A stretch of DNA of 33,217 nt from Nonomuraea turkmeniaca (GCF_005889735.1 NZ_VCKY01000115.1:1-33217), one strand, 5' to 3'; shown: positions 14,638 to 22,992, numbered from the stretch's first letter. Numbers and translations are program-made. Notes: a model not told the origin generated them from the sequence alone.

Positions 14638-15561
14638 GTGACACCCGGCTCTCCCCGAGTCGCGATCGTGATCGTGACCTACAACAGCGCGCCGGTCCTC
14701 CGTGGTTGCCTGGCCTCTCTGCCCGAGGGCGCTGAAGGGGCACGGCTCGTCGCCGTCGTCGTGGCGGACAACGCCTCCAAGGACGACTCGCTCCGTCTCG
14801 CGGAACAGGCCGCCGACCTGCCCGTCCGTCCCGTGCAAGTGGGCAGGAACGCCGGTTACGCGGCCGCGATCAACGCCGGGATCGCGGCGCTCGACCTCCG
14901 TGAGCTTGATGCGATCTTGGTGATGAACCCCGACTGCCGCCTCCGCCCCGGTTCGCTGGCCGTACTGAGCAAGGCCCTCGACCGTTCCGGCACCGGCATC
15001 GTCGTCCCCCGGCTGGTCAGCACCGAGGGCATGCTCCACCACTCGCTTCGCCGCGTGCCGGCCGTACGCCGTGCGCTCGCCGAGGCGCTGATCGGCGGGC
15101 ACCTGGCGGGCCGCATCGGCACGCTGGGCGAGATGATCGTCGATCCCGGCCGCTACGAGCGGCCGGGCCCCGCGGACTGGGCCACCGGAGCCGCCATGCT
15201 CATCTCCGCCGCGGCGCTCACCGAAGTCGGCCCGTGGGACGAGTCCTTCCTGCTGTACAGCGAGGAGACCGAGTACGCGCTGCGGGCCGCGGACGAGGGC
15301 TGGACGCTCTGGTACGAACCCGCCGCGGTGGTCGAGCACATCGGCGGCGAGGCGAAGACCAGCCCGATGCTGGCCGCGCTGCTCACGGTCAACCGCGTCC
15401 GGCTGTTCCGGCGACGCAGGGGCAGGATCGCGACCGCGGGCTTCTATCTCGCCGTTCTGCTCGGCGAGGCAATGCGGGCCGCCGCGGGCCGCCGTACGGC
15501 CAGGGCGTCGCTCGTGGCCCTGCTCAGACCCTCCCGGCGGCTGCGGACCTTACCCGGATGA
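14638..15561 (+). CDS. Glycosyltransferase family 2 (rhamnosyltransferase-like)
   Basis: Transfers a sugar from an NDP-sugar to the growing lipid-linked glycan on the cytoplasmic side. The 307 residues begin with the GT-A nucleotide-binding strand VAIVIVTYNSAPVL and DNASKDDS; NPDC (about 97-100) stands at the DxD metal-binding place, and the acceptor loop has DESFLLYSEETEYALRA. It resembles WbbL-type rhamnosyltransferases, but sugar specificity cannot be read. GTG start at 14638, probably leaderless from the adjacent ECF-like promoter. An RmlC-like gene follows after 10 bp. Confidence 0.85.
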   Translation: MTPGSPRVAIVIVTYNSAPVLRGCLASLPEGAEGARLVAVVVADNASKDDSLRLAEQAADLPVRPVQVGRNAGYAAAINAGIAALDLRELDAILVMNPDCRLRPGSLAVLSKALDRSGTGIVVPRLVSTEGMLHHSLRRVPAVRRALAEALIGGHLAGRIGTLGEMIVDPGRYERPGPADWATGAAMLISAAALTEVGPWDESFLLYSEETEYALRAADEGWTLWYEPAAVVEHIGGEAKTSPMLAALLTVNRVRLFRRRRGRIATAGFYLAVLLGEAMRAAAGRRTARASLVALLRPSRRLRTLPG

Positions 15562-15571
15562 GAGGAACACC

Positions 15572-16120
15572 ATGAGAGTCGAGCATCTTGAGCTCGAGGG
15601 CGTGCTGCTGTTCGTGCCGACGCCGAGCCACGACGATCGCGGCTTCTTCACCAGGACCTTCGACGCCGCGGTCGCCGCCGAGCACGGGCTGGACCACACG
15701 GCGTTCGTCCAGGACAGCCAGTCACGCTCGCGCCTGGGCACGATCAGAGGGATGCACGGCCGCGCGGGCCGCGGCGAGGCCAAGCTCGTACGGGCAGCGC
15801 ACGGCGCCGTGCTCGACATCCTGGTCGACGCGCGGCCGGCCGCGGCCACGTTCGGCTCGCACATCACCGTCCGGCTCGACGACGTGTCCTTCGCGCATCT
15901 CTACGTCCCGCCGGGGATCCTGCACGGCTACCAGGCGCTGACCGAGCATGCCGATGTCTGCTACCGCATCGACAGAGAGCACGACCCCGCCGAGGACCTG
16001 GCCGTCCGCTACGACGATCCGGACCTCGCGCTGCCCTGGCCGTTGCCGGTCAGCACGATCAGCGAGCGCGACCGGTCGGCGGGCTCCTGGAAGGAGCTCA
16101 GGAGCCGCTTGTCCGCCTGA
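15572..16120 (+). CDS. dTDP-sugar 3,5-epimerase family protein (RmlC-like, divergent)
   Basis: A cupin-fold epimerase of 182 residues acting on 4-keto-6-deoxy sugar nucleotides. Compared with the known RmlC active site, the base is present as His62 (RGMH), the lysine as Lys71 (EAKLVRA), and the acid as Tyr131 (VCYRID), but the second tyrosine six residues later is His137. The domain otherwise runs from DRGFFTRTF to DPDLALPWP. It is clearly more diverged than the second RmlC at 30516 and may be a 3- or 5-mono-epimerase or act on another sugar. The ribosome-binding site is GAGAGGA. Its last 112 bp overlap the wzy gene on the opposite strand. Confidence 0.8.
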   Translation: MRVEHLELEGVLLFVPTPSHDDRGFFTRTFDAAVAAEHGLDHTAFVQDSQSRSRLGTIRGMHGRAGRGEAKLVRAAHGAVLDILVDARPAAATFGSHITVRLDDVSFAHLYVPPGILHGYQALTEHADVCYRIDREHDPAEDLAVRYDDPDLALPWPLPVSTISERDRSAGSWKELRSRLSA

Positions 16121-17403
16121 TCCGCGCGTTCGAACCGCAGCAGCGCCCCGGCCACCCCGACGAGCAGGAACATCACGCTGGTGATGCCGGGGAAGGACAG
16201 CAGGTCGAAGGTGGCCGCGCCCAGCAGCGGGATCACCAGGCAGGCGGCGACGGTCAGTCCCAGGTTGCGCACGTTCGGATCGGTGCTCAGCCGGCGAACC
16301 CGGAGGGCGACGACGATCCCGCACACGATCACGCCGACGAAGCTCAGCACGCCGAGGAGCCCGGTCTCGACCAGTGACAGCAGGTACTGGTTGTCGAACA
16401 CCTGATGCTTGAAGGGATACCAGGTGCCGGGCCCACGGCCGAAGATCGGGCTCTTGGCGAACTCCCGCATCGCGAAGGGGTAGTCGTGGGTGCGGTACAT
16501 GATGCTGCTGTCGTCACCGGCGCCGGCGAACAGGTTGTAGAACGTGCCGATCAGGCCAGGCGCCAGGACTTTCATGAAGCCCAGGAAGACCACGAACGCG
16601 CCGAGGGTGACGATCCGGCGCCGGTTGGACCAGCCGAGCAGGAGGATCAGACCCGCCCCTGCCAAGCCGAGCACGGCGGTCCTGGAGACCGAGAACATCA
16701 GGCCGGCCGCGATGATGACGGCGCAGATCCACCAGCGAGTCGCGGCCTGACCGCGGCTGCGCGCCTGGAAGCCGAGATGCGCGGCCAGGGGCAACAACAT
16801 CGCCGACAGCGCGCCGAACTCGATCGGGTGCCCGAGCGTGCCGGCGACCCGGCGCAGGTCCGATCGGGAGATCACGGTCGGCACCTCCTCGACGGAGGAG
16901 TGCCGGAGCCCGGGGATCTTCATGTACTCGGTGAGGTCGAAGTCGAGCCTGAACTGCAGCAGCGCGACGATCGCCGCGAACGTGCCACCGATCACGACCG
17001 CCTTGAGCACGAAGTCGAGGCGCTCGCGACTGCCGATCCCGTCGCAGACCACCAGCATCAGGCTCACGTAACCCAGGTAGAGCACCAACGTGTGGTCGGC
17101 GAGGTTGAGCTCGTCGGAGGGCAGGTACAGGGAGGTCGTGTACCCGTAGACGGCCAGCAGGAGCATGCCGTACACGAAGATCGAGGTGCGGACCGGATTG
17201 CCGCCCTTGGCCACGCCTGTCGTACTGACCATCTGCGCGCACACCCACACCACGCCCAGCGTCAGAGCCATGATCTCGGCGGGCGTGAGCGACAGCGGAA
17301 GGCCGGCCACCGCCAGGCGGGCCGGGAGGATCAGCAGGAGCAGGACGAACAAGCAGACCAACGTGGCGCCGTCGGCGCGACGGGGCAGGACGGTCGTGTT
17401 CAT
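16009..17403 (-). CDS. O-antigen polymerase/ligase family membrane protein (Wzy-like)
   Basis: Polymerises lipid-linked repeat units outside the membrane. The 464-residue protein has about ten to twelve hydrophobic segments and a large outer loop, followed by the family motif GRGPGTWYPFKHQVFDNQYLLSLVETGLLG (split here: GRGPGTWYP, then DNQYLLSLVETGLLG). A conserved arginine-rich stretch precedes HPIEFGALSAML. The ATG at 17403 overlaps the upstream Wzz gene by ATGA. The hydrophilic C-terminal tail of about 40 residues is read from the antisense strand of the RmlC-like gene, a 112-bp tail-to-tail overlap. Confidence 0.85.
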   Translation of the reverse strand: MNTTVLPRRADGATLVCLFVLLLLILPARLAVAGLPLSLTPAEIMALTLGVVWVCAQMVSTTGVAKGGNPVRTSIFVYGMLLLAVYGYTTSLYLPSDELNLADHTLVLYLGYVSLMLVVCDGIGSRERLDFVLKAVVIGGTFAAIVALLQFRLDFDLTEYMKIPGLRHSSVEEVPTVISRSDLRRVAGTLGHPIEFGALSAMLLPLAAHLGFQARSRGQAATRWWICAVIIAAGLMFSVSRTAVLGLAGAGLILLLGWSNRRRIVTLGAFVVFLGFMKVLAPGLIGTFYNLFAGAGDDSSIMYRTHDYPFAMREFAKSPIFGRGPGTWYPFKHQVFDNQYLLSLVETGLLGVLSFVGVIVCGIVVALRVRRLSTDPNVRNLGLTVAACLVIPLLGAATFDLLSFPGITSVMFLLVGVAGALLRFERADQADKRLLSSFQEPADRSRSLIVLTGNGQGSARSGSS

Positions 17404-18146
17404 CCTTCGCGTCCAGCCAGTGACCGTGTTCCGTTGCTGGTGGCGGGCTCCAGCCGGGTGGGCTCACCCATGACCGGGCGGCGGCGCGCCCGGCGATGCC
17501 GGGCAAAGCTCTCGGCCGCGAAGGCGGCGAACAGGCCCATGAAGAACGCCAGCGCCCCGGTGACCACCGCGCTGCGCATCCGGCTGCCCTTCTTCTCGTC
17601 GGGCTCGGTCGGCGGCACCACGACGGTGGCCTGCACGTAGGTGGTGGGCGGCGCCTTGACCTGCTGCTGCCGGGCACGCAGCTCCGTGTGGGCCAGCGCG
17701 GTGACCTTCGCGACGATGCCATGGGCCAGCTCAGCGGTCGGCGCCTCGCAGGTGATGACGATGAAGGGGGTCGCCGGCATCAGCTCGGGGTTGGTCCCGC
17801 CGCTGGTGATCTTGAGTGTGACGTCGCCACCGATCGGCGCGCCGACCTTGGCGGCCGTCTGAGGGGTGTTCAGGGCCTGGATGAGGATGGACGAGGTCAT
17901 GCTCAACCCCTGGTCGAAGGAGACCAGGGGGTTGGTGCGCGGGTTGGGGAACTTGGGGTCGCTCGGCACGCTGCCGCCCGTGACCGGCAGGGTGAGAACG
18001 AGCGCCGAACTGGAGACGAAGGTCTTGGGTGCCAAGGCGTAGACGCCGGCGGCTGCCACGACCGTGAGCAGGAAGGCCGGAATCGTCACGTACCACCGCT
18101 TGAACAGAATGGTCGCCGTCGCCCAGAAGTCCATGGCGGGCCTCAT
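17400..18146 (-). CDS. Wzz-like chain-length determinant / polysaccharide copolymerase (second copy)
   Basis: A 248-residue membrane protein with the Wzz layout: N-terminal helix (about 17-38, following MDFWATATILFKRWYV), an extracytoplasmic alpha/beta domain, and a C-terminal helix (about 197-217, preceded by VVPPTEPDEKKGSRMRS). It should set glycan chain length with Wzy. No Walker motifs, so no built-in tyrosine kinase. ATG at 18146 overlaps the upstream gene's stop (ATGA); an internal ATG at 18134 is an alternative start. It shares the framework with its upstream neighbour (PVTGGSVPSD versus PVNGGTVSND; TNPLVSFDQ versus TNPFLSFND), which indicates duplication. Confidence 0.82.
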   Translation of the reverse strand: MRPAMDFWATATILFKRWYVTIPAFLLTVVAAAGVYALAPKTFVSSSALVLTLPVTGGSVPSDPKFPNPRTNPLVSFDQGLSMTSSILIQALNTPQTAAKVGAPIGGDVTLKITSGGTNPELMPATPFIVITCEAPTAELAHGIVAKVTALAHTELRARQQQVKAPPTTYVQATVVVPPTEPDEKKGSRMRSAVVTGALAFFMGLFAAFAAESFARHRRARRRPVMGEPTRLEPATSNGTRSLAGREG

Positions 18147-19069
18147 CCCTCGCCGTCGTCCTGGTTCGCCTTCCTGGGCCCCGGCACGGGAGAGAGGGAA
18201 TCCCCCCGGTAGGCGGGGAACTCCATGGTGGCGGAGCTGTCCTCGTCGAGTTCCGGAAATTCGCCGGGTTCGTTCACCTGAGCTTCCGCCGGCTGCGCCA
18301 CGGGCGCCGGCGCCGGGGCTGCCACGGGCGCCACCACTGGCGTCGGCAGCGAGGGAGCCACCGAGGCTCCTGCCGGGCTTGCCACTGGGGCGGCCGCGGG
18401 CGCCGCGGCCTCCGGCCGCGGCAACGTCGTGGGGTCGCGCCTGGTCACCACACCGTAGGCGACGCCGAGGCCGAGGAACAGGCAGAGCAGGGCGCCGCCG
18501 ATCGCCCCCTGCCAGTTCAGGTTGTAGTCGGCCTCGGGTTCGGACGGCGGCACGATGTCGGTGGAGGTGATGAAGGTGTTCGCCGGAGCGCCGAGCGCCT
18601 TCTGCCATTTGTACAGCTCGGTCGCCACGCGCGCGCGGGCCGCCATGAGCACGGCCGAGGCCTGCTGAGGAGACTCGCTGGCGACTCTGACGTAGATGTA
18701 GGGCCCGTTGATGTCCAGGACATTGGGGTTGGTGCGCCCGTCGTCGATCGTGATCTCCGTCGGGCCGTCCTTGGGCGCGCCGAGCTCCGTCCAGACGTCC
18801 TGCGTGTTCATCGACAGGATGACGATGCTGGCCCCGGTCTTCAGTGCGTCGTTGAAGGAGAGGAAGGGGTTCGTGAGCCCCTGCTTGGTCTTGTCGTTGG
18901 AGACGGTGCCGCCGTTCACCGGTGTGGCCAGAACGAGGGAGACATCGGCCGTGTAGCGCACCGGAACGACGGCGTACACCACAACGCCCACCAATATCGA
19001 CAGAAGGATCAGCGGTGGGCCTATCAAAATTCGTCGGAGGAGACCAAGGATCGCCTTCCAGAACTCCAT
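18143..19069 (-). CDS. Wzz-like chain-length determinant / polysaccharide copolymerase (first copy)
   Basis: First gene of the wzz-wzz-wzy operon, 308 residues. Helix 1 (about 12-35) and helix 2 (about 186-206) flank an outer domain containing TPVNGGTV, and TNPFLSFNDALKTG. Past helix 2 there is a cytoplasmic Ala/Pro-rich tail of about 100 residues ending in acidic and Ser-rich sequence that the second copy lacks. No kinase motif. The start at 19069 (MEFWKAILG) is chosen over 19117, because the -10 element of its promoter covers the latter and a GGGGGAA sequence precedes the former. Confidence 0.82.
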   Translation of the reverse strand: MEFWKAILGLLRRILIGPPLILLSILVGVVVYAVVPVRYTADVSLVLATPVNGGTVSNDKTKQGLTNPFLSFNDALKTGASIVILSMNTQDVWTELGAPKDGPTEITIDDGRTNPNVLDINGPYIYVRVASESPQQASAVLMAARARVATELYKWQKALGAPANTFITSTDIVPPSEPEADYNLNWQGAIGGALLCLFLGLGVAYGVVTRRDPTTLPRPEAAAPAAAPVASPAGASVAPSLPTPVVAPVAAPAPAPVAQPAEAQVNEPGEFPELDEDSSATMEFPAYRGDSLSPVPGPRKANQDDGEG

Positions 19070-19113
19070 TTTGGTACGTTCCCCCGCGTCAGCAATACGT
19101 GCCCTATAGGGTG

Positions 19114-19142
19114 CCATCGCATTACCACGGCCAGACGTTACA
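19114..19142 (-). promoter_or_regulatory. ECF-type promoter for wzz-wzz-wzy (TGTAAC-N17-CGATGG)
   Basis: Minus-strand -35 TGTAAC at 19137-19142, exactly 17 nt, then -10 CGATGG at 19114-19119: both hexamers and the spacing are identical to the promoter at 14603-14631. Start of transcription near 19107, leader about 38 nt. Confidence 0.7.
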
Positions 19143-19161
19143 TCGCCGCAGAACGGTTACA
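19132..19161 (-). promoter_or_regulatory. Second, weaker ECF-like site upstream (TGTAAC-N18-CGTCTG)
   Basis: A second minus-strand TGTAAC at 19156-19161 is followed after 18 nt by CGTCTG (19132-19137). It overlaps the downstream promoter and could be a tandem start or an extra binding site. Spacing differs by one from the other sites. Confidence 0.35.
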
Positions 19162-19212
19162 TCCCGCGGAGTCGGAGCGATAGACCTACGACTACGGCGA
19201 CGGGGGCTTTGG

Positions 19213-20340
19213 GTGGGGCTGACAGTAGAGCGTCCGGCAACGCGGGAAAGGCTCGCCGGACTCGACGGTTTACGTGGTCTGGCCGCGTTGTTCGTCGTCC
19301 TTCACCATTGCTGGCTCCTGTCCTTCCCCGGGTTTCCGGTCGACGATGCGCCCTGGTGGACGGGGTGGCTGCTCTACGGCCATTTCGCGGTCGTGGTGTT
19401 CATCGTCCTGTCGGGCTTCTCGCTGGCGGTCTCGCCCGCCCGCGACAACTGGCGGTTGGGTGGCATCCCCACGTTCTTCAACCGTCGCGCCTGGCGTATC
19501 CTGCCGCCGTACTGGGCGGCGCTGCTGTTCAGCCTGGTGATCGCGTGGACGGTCATCCCGCAGCCGGGGCAGCAGGCGCCCACCGGGCAGTCGGTCCTCA
19601 TCTACGGGCTGCTGCTGCAGGACGTTTTCGGCTCCCCCAGCCCCAACGGGGCCCTGTGGTCGATCGCTGTCGAGGCGCAGCTCTACCTGGTGTTCCCGCT
19701 GATGCTGCTGGTCGTGCGCAAGATGGGCGCGGCGGTGATGCTCGGCGCGGTCACCTTGATCGTCGTGGCGGTGGGGGCGCTGGCGCCTGTCGTACCGGCC
19801 GTGGACCTGCTGATGCGGCTGACTCCGCAGTTCGCCGCGCTCTTCGCCATGGGCGCGGTCTGCGCCGGCATCGTGAACGCGCGGGAGCGTACGAGCCGTC
19901 TGGCCTGGCACTGGTTCGCGGCGGCCGCCGCGGTCCCGGTGCTCCTGCTGATCGTGGTGGCCGGGCCGGAATGGGTGATCGAGAACTTCTTCTGGGTGGA
20001 CCTGGCGGTCGGCCCGGCAGCCGGGCTGTTGCTGACAGGGGTGGCGACGGGCAAGCCGGGGTGGCTCGTACGGCTGCTCGACACCCGTCCGCTCCGGCGG
20101 CTGGGCTCGTTCTCCTACAGCCTCTACCTGATCCACTCACCGATCGTCGTCATGGTGAACCGGCTCGTCGTCGCCCCGCACGTGCCACAGGGCATGCCGG
20201 CGTTTCTCCTCACGCTCGCCCTGGCCGTGCCGGCGAGCGTGGGGGCGGCGTGGTTGTTCGCCACGGTCTTCGAATCGCCCTTCCAACGGCACCGGAGCTG
20301 GGAAGGCCTGCGCGACGCCGTGCGCGCGCGGTTCAGGTGA
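19213..20340 (+). CDS. Acyltransferase 3 family membrane protein (OafA-like)
   Basis: Adds acyl (usually acetyl) groups to sugars of a surface glycan. The 375-residue protein has about ten membrane helices and the family start LAGLDGLRGLAALFVVLHHCW with the conserved His, then SGFSLAVS and the (R/N)RRAWRILPPYW motif. The open frame extends back to 18922, but the extension is Arg-rich, unlike the family, and antisense to wzz; the GTG at 19213 is the best start, with a G-rich sequence upstream. It stands divergent from wzz and its stop overlaps the PhyH-like gene by 8 bp. Confidence 0.85.
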   Translation: MGLTVERPATRERLAGLDGLRGLAALFVVLHHCWLLSFPGFPVDDAPWWTGWLLYGHFAVVVFIVLSGFSLAVSPARDNWRLGGIPTFFNRRAWRILPPYWAALLFSLVIAWTVIPQPGQQAPTGQSVLIYGLLLQDVFGSPSPNGALWSIAVEAQLYLVFPLMLLVVRKMGAAVMLGAVTLIVVAVGALAPVVPAVDLLMRLTPQFAALFAMGAVCAGIVNARERTSRLAWHWFAAAAAVPVLLLIVVAGPEWVIENFFWVDLAVGPAAGLLLTGVATGKPGWLVRLLDTRPLRRLGSFSYSLYLIHSPIVVMVNRLVVAPHVPQGMPAFLLTLALAVPASVGAAWLFATVFESPFQRHRSWEGLRDAVRARFR

Positions 20341-21226
20341 GCGTGGCCAGCGCTTCGGCCTCGTACTCGGCTGCGAGCTCTTCCGGGATGCGCGTCAGGT
20401 CGTCGGCCCGGTAGAAGTCACGCAGGGTAGTGCCACGGCAGGCGGCGTCCACGTTGGGCGCCGCCGCGCGGGACCGGACGTCGTCGATGTGGACGGTGCG
20501 GAAGTCGATGCTGAAGCGGGTAGTACCGGAGGTGTTGGCGACGGTGGAATGCAGGTGCGCCCCGGAGAAGAGCAGCATGCCGCCCGGCTCCGGCACCAGC
20601 CGGAGCTCGTCCGGATCGAGCGCCTCCTCCGGCTTGGGCTGGTCCCGGGAGTCGCTGTAGATGTGCTGTGCGGCGGTGGGCCGGCCGACAGCCGTCCATT
20701 CCGCGTAGTCGTAACGGCCGCTGCCATTGCGGATGGGGCGGTCGAAGTACTGCGGGTGCAGGGCGAAGACGTTCTCCGGAACCACCTCGTAGACCGGCAT
20801 CCACCAGTTGACCTGGCAGAACGGCGCGGCGTACCAGCAGTCGCGGTGAGCGTGGTAGGCGTAGGAGATGCCGGAGTCGAGGTAATGATCCGCGGTGGAG
20901 GTACGCAGTCTCGGCACGTCGAAGTAGGTCTTGTCGAGCGCCATGCCGAGCTCGTCCATCAGGGCGACCAGGATCTTCTTGCTGGTGGGGTGGTGGATGA
21001 AGCGCGGCTTGAGGTCCGCGAGCAGCGCGGCGAACTCCTCGACCGGCATCTCGTGCTGGGCGGTCCGCGGGTCGCGGCCCTCGAACGCCTCCTCGATCAA
21101 CTCGCGGGCGAACTCGATCAGCTTGGTCGAGGCGGGCGTCGCGGAGTAGAGGAAGACGTCCCCCTTGAAGATCATTTGACGCCGAGCATCATCGTTGATG
21201 CGGCTGTTGGCGAGTATTACGGACAT
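20333..21226 (-). CDS. Phytanoyl-CoA dioxygenase-like Fe(II)/2OG oxygenase
   Basis: A 297-residue non-haem iron oxygenase. The iron site reads AYHAHRDCWYAAP with His127 and Asp129, and the distal His226 lies in FSGAHLHSTVANTSGTTR with Arg237 as likely 2-oxoglutarate binder. The second oxygenase of the locus, unrelated in sequence to the prolyl-hydroxylase-like one. It probably hydroxylates a nucleotide-sugar or a lipid-linked sugar, but no substrate can be read. The ATG at 21226 is preceded by GAGGGGG and by its own ECF-like promoter, although it follows the nine-gene operon on the same strand. Confidence 0.8.
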   Translation of the reverse strand: MSVILANSRINDDARRQMIFKGDVFLYSATPASTKLIEFARELIEEAFEGRDPRTAQHEMPVEEFAALLADLKPRFIHHPTSKKILVALMDELGMALDKTYFDVPRLRTSTADHYLDSGISYAYHAHRDCWYAAPFCQVNWWMPVYEVVPENVFALHPQYFDRPIRNGSGRYDYAEWTAVGRPTAAQHIYSDSRDQPKPEEALDPDELRLVPEPGGMLLFSGAHLHSTVANTSGTTRFSIDFRTVHIDDVRSRAAAPNVDAACRGTTLRDFYRADDLTRIPEELAAEYEAEALATLT

Positions 21227-21260
21227 AGCGAGATTTCCCCCTCGCGTGGTTCTTTACCTT

Positions 21261-21289
21261 CTCTCGCCTCGGCTGACGCGTTCGTTACA
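21261..21289 (-). promoter_or_regulatory. ECF-type promoter for the PhyH-like gene (TGTAAC-N17-CGAGAG)
   Basis: -35 TGTAAC at 21284-21289 overlaps the TAA stop codon of the upstream methyltransferase gene; exactly 17 nt later comes CGAGAG at 21261-21266. Transcription would start near 21254, giving a 28-nt leader with ribosome-binding site. Confidence 0.6.
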
Positions 21290-22106
21290 GGGGCAACTGT
21301 GTCTCTGTGTCCGGCCTGCCCACGTAGGTCGAGTAGTCCGGGTGATCGAAGCGATGCAACGCCTGGATGTTGTCGTTCCAGGGGGCGGGAACGGGCCGTT
21401 TGTGCCGCAGACCGTTGATCGGAGCCAGCTTCAACAGCTCGTTGTCCTCGTTGAACTCCCGGATGGCGCTGAGCTCGCCGACATAGTCGTTGTGGATGAT
21501 CTGGTCGTCGTCGCCGACGGTGTCGTCGAGATAACAGAACACGCGGGGCAGGAAATACTTGTGGTCGCCCTTGAACAACCTGAGCGCCGCCGCGGTCGAG
21601 GAGTAGAAGTCCACGTCGATGGAGACGAACCCGATCGGCGCCGGCCGCTCGCCGTCCAAGAACTCGCCCACGGTGTCGTCGATGTCGCCCAGGATCAGAC
21701 TGGCCGTTCCCAGCCGTGCCCGGAGGGCGTCGACGTCCATGACGAAGTCGCCTTCGCGCCAGATGTAGGGCAGGTCCCGGTAGTCGGTGGGTTTGGGCAG
21801 CCCGGCGCCGGTGTCGAAGCCGTACACGTCGATCTGCACGCCCGACGCGGCCGTCGCCAGCGCCGCCATGCGATTGAGCTCCACCATGCCCGCGCCCCCC
21901 GCGACGCCGAACTCGACCACGCTGATCCGGCCGACGCCGAGGCGCCTGGCCAGTTCGGCCGCCTGCTGCACGCCGTAGGCGTAGTGCGGCCTGGGATAGA
22001 GGTCGAGCGCGCAGCGCAGCTCGTACGAGCCGAACGGCAGACGCCGCATGATGGCCAGCAGGATCCGGCCCGGCTGCATGAGCAGCCGCACGATGCGAAT
22101 CAACAC
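21285..22106 (-). CDS. TylF/MycF-like sugar O-methyltransferase
   Basis: A class I SAM and Mg-dependent methyltransferase of 273 residues. Signatures of the TylF group are VVEFGVAGGAGMVEL (SAM site), YGFDTGAGLP, and the metal-binding SIDVDFYSSTAAAL. TylF and MycF methylate hydroxyls of deoxysugars, so methylation of a sugar in this glycan is likely. The GTG at 22106 is chosen for the AAAGGA ten bases upstream, inside the end of the preceding GT2 gene; the frame further upstream is antisense noise. Last gene of the nine-gene operon. Confidence 0.82.
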   Translation of the reverse strand: MLIRIVRLLMQPGRILLAIMRRLPFGSYELRCALDLYPRPHYAYGVQQAAELARRLGVGRISVVEFGVAGGAGMVELNRMAALATAASGVQIDVYGFDTGAGLPKPTDYRDLPYIWREGDFVMDVDALRARLGTASLILGDIDDTVGEFLDGERPAPIGFVSIDVDFYSSTAAALRLFKGDHKYFLPRVFCYLDDTVGDDDQIIHNDYVGELSAIREFNEDNELLKLAPINGLRHKRPVPAPWNDNIQALHRFDHPDYSTYVGRPDTETQLPL

Positions 22107-22113
22107 GAGGAGA

Positions 22114-22992
22114 TCATCCTTTCGAGGAGACGAGCCGGGCGGCAAACCCGGCGAGTTTGCGGCTGCGGTGCGCCAGCATCTGCTGCTGCCTGCGCCAATA
22201 GGTACGCAGCAGCACAGCATGGGCGCGGCTGCGTTGCTCCGCGGAGAGCTCCAAGATGTCCAGGGCTCGGTACATCGCCCGGAACTGCAGCGTGGTGGCG
22301 AAATGCGCGGTCCAGGCCGGGACGCCGAGCGCCGCGGCGATCCCGGACAGGCGCCGCTCCCGCAGGTGGCGGTGGGCGAGAACCTCTGGCACATGTCCCC
22401 AGGGCGCGGTCAGCGCGAGCATGGTGGCGTAGACCTCGTCCTCACGAATCATCAGCGGCCGGGGCACGGCGGCCACTCGCTCCCGCCGCATCAGGCCGTA
22501 GAGGGGATCGAGCCCGTGGTGCTGGGTGGTGACCACGTCCCACAGCTCGTCCAAGCGGTCGACGGGGTCGTCGGAGAGCATCCGGGTGCCGCGGTAGCGC
22601 GGCTGGTGGACCGTCCCGTCCGAGCCGGTGTAACTGATGTCCGAGGTGACCAGGATGAGCCGCTCATCGGCCAGGAACGGCTCCAGGGTCCGGGAGACGT
22701 AGTCCGGTTCGAGCAGGTCGTCGTCGCCCATCCAGCGGAAGAACTCTCCTCGCGCGCGCCGGAGCACCTCCACGAAGTTCCCGATCACGTGCAGATCGTG
22801 CGGCTGCCGGTAGTACGCGATCCGGCTGTCCTGCCTCGCCAGCTCGCGGCAGAGCTCCTCAGTGCCGTCGGTGGAGGCGTTGTCCGAGATCACCACCTCG
22901 ATCTCGGCGTGATCCTGGGCGAGCGCCGATCGCACGGCCGCCTCCAGGCGGTCTGCGCCGTTACGGACCGGGATTCCAATGGACACCAGCAT
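22114..22992 (-). CDS. Glycosyltransferase family 2
   Basis: The 292 residues show the GT-A core: MLVSIGIPVRNGADRL, then VVISDNASTDGTEE, and the metal site WMGDDDLLEPDY (about 88-99). The C-terminal half has HRHLRERRLSG and a basic tail. Likely adds one sugar to the lipid-linked repeat unit in the cytoplasm. GAGGAG lies just ahead of the ATG. It sits between the flippase and the TylF-like methyltransferase genes with 15- and 7-bp gaps. Confidence 0.87.
   Translation of the reverse strand: MLVSIGIPVRNGADRLEAAVRSALAQDHAEIEVVISDNASTDGTEELCRELARQDSRIAYYRQPHDLHVIGNFVEVLRRARGEFFRWMGDDDLLEPDYVSRTLEPFLADERLILVTSDISYTGSDGTVHQPRYRGTRMLSDDPVDRLDELWDVVTTQHHGLDPLYGLMRRERVAAVPRPLMIREDEVYATMLALTAPWGHVPEVLAHRHLRERRLSGIAAALGVPAWTAHFATTLQFRAMYRALDILELSAEQRSRAHAVLLRTYWRRQQQMLAHRSRKLAGFAARLVSSKG

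Noticed and set aside
18922..19212. N-terminal extension of the acyltransferase back to 18922
   Set aside because: Arg-rich, unlike the family, antisense to wzz and crossing its promoter.
19132..19213. Plus-strand ECF promoter GAAC-N16-GTC for the acyltransferase
   Set aside because: Only loose matches (AGAAC then GTCGG), with no repeat of the pattern elsewhere; too weak to list.
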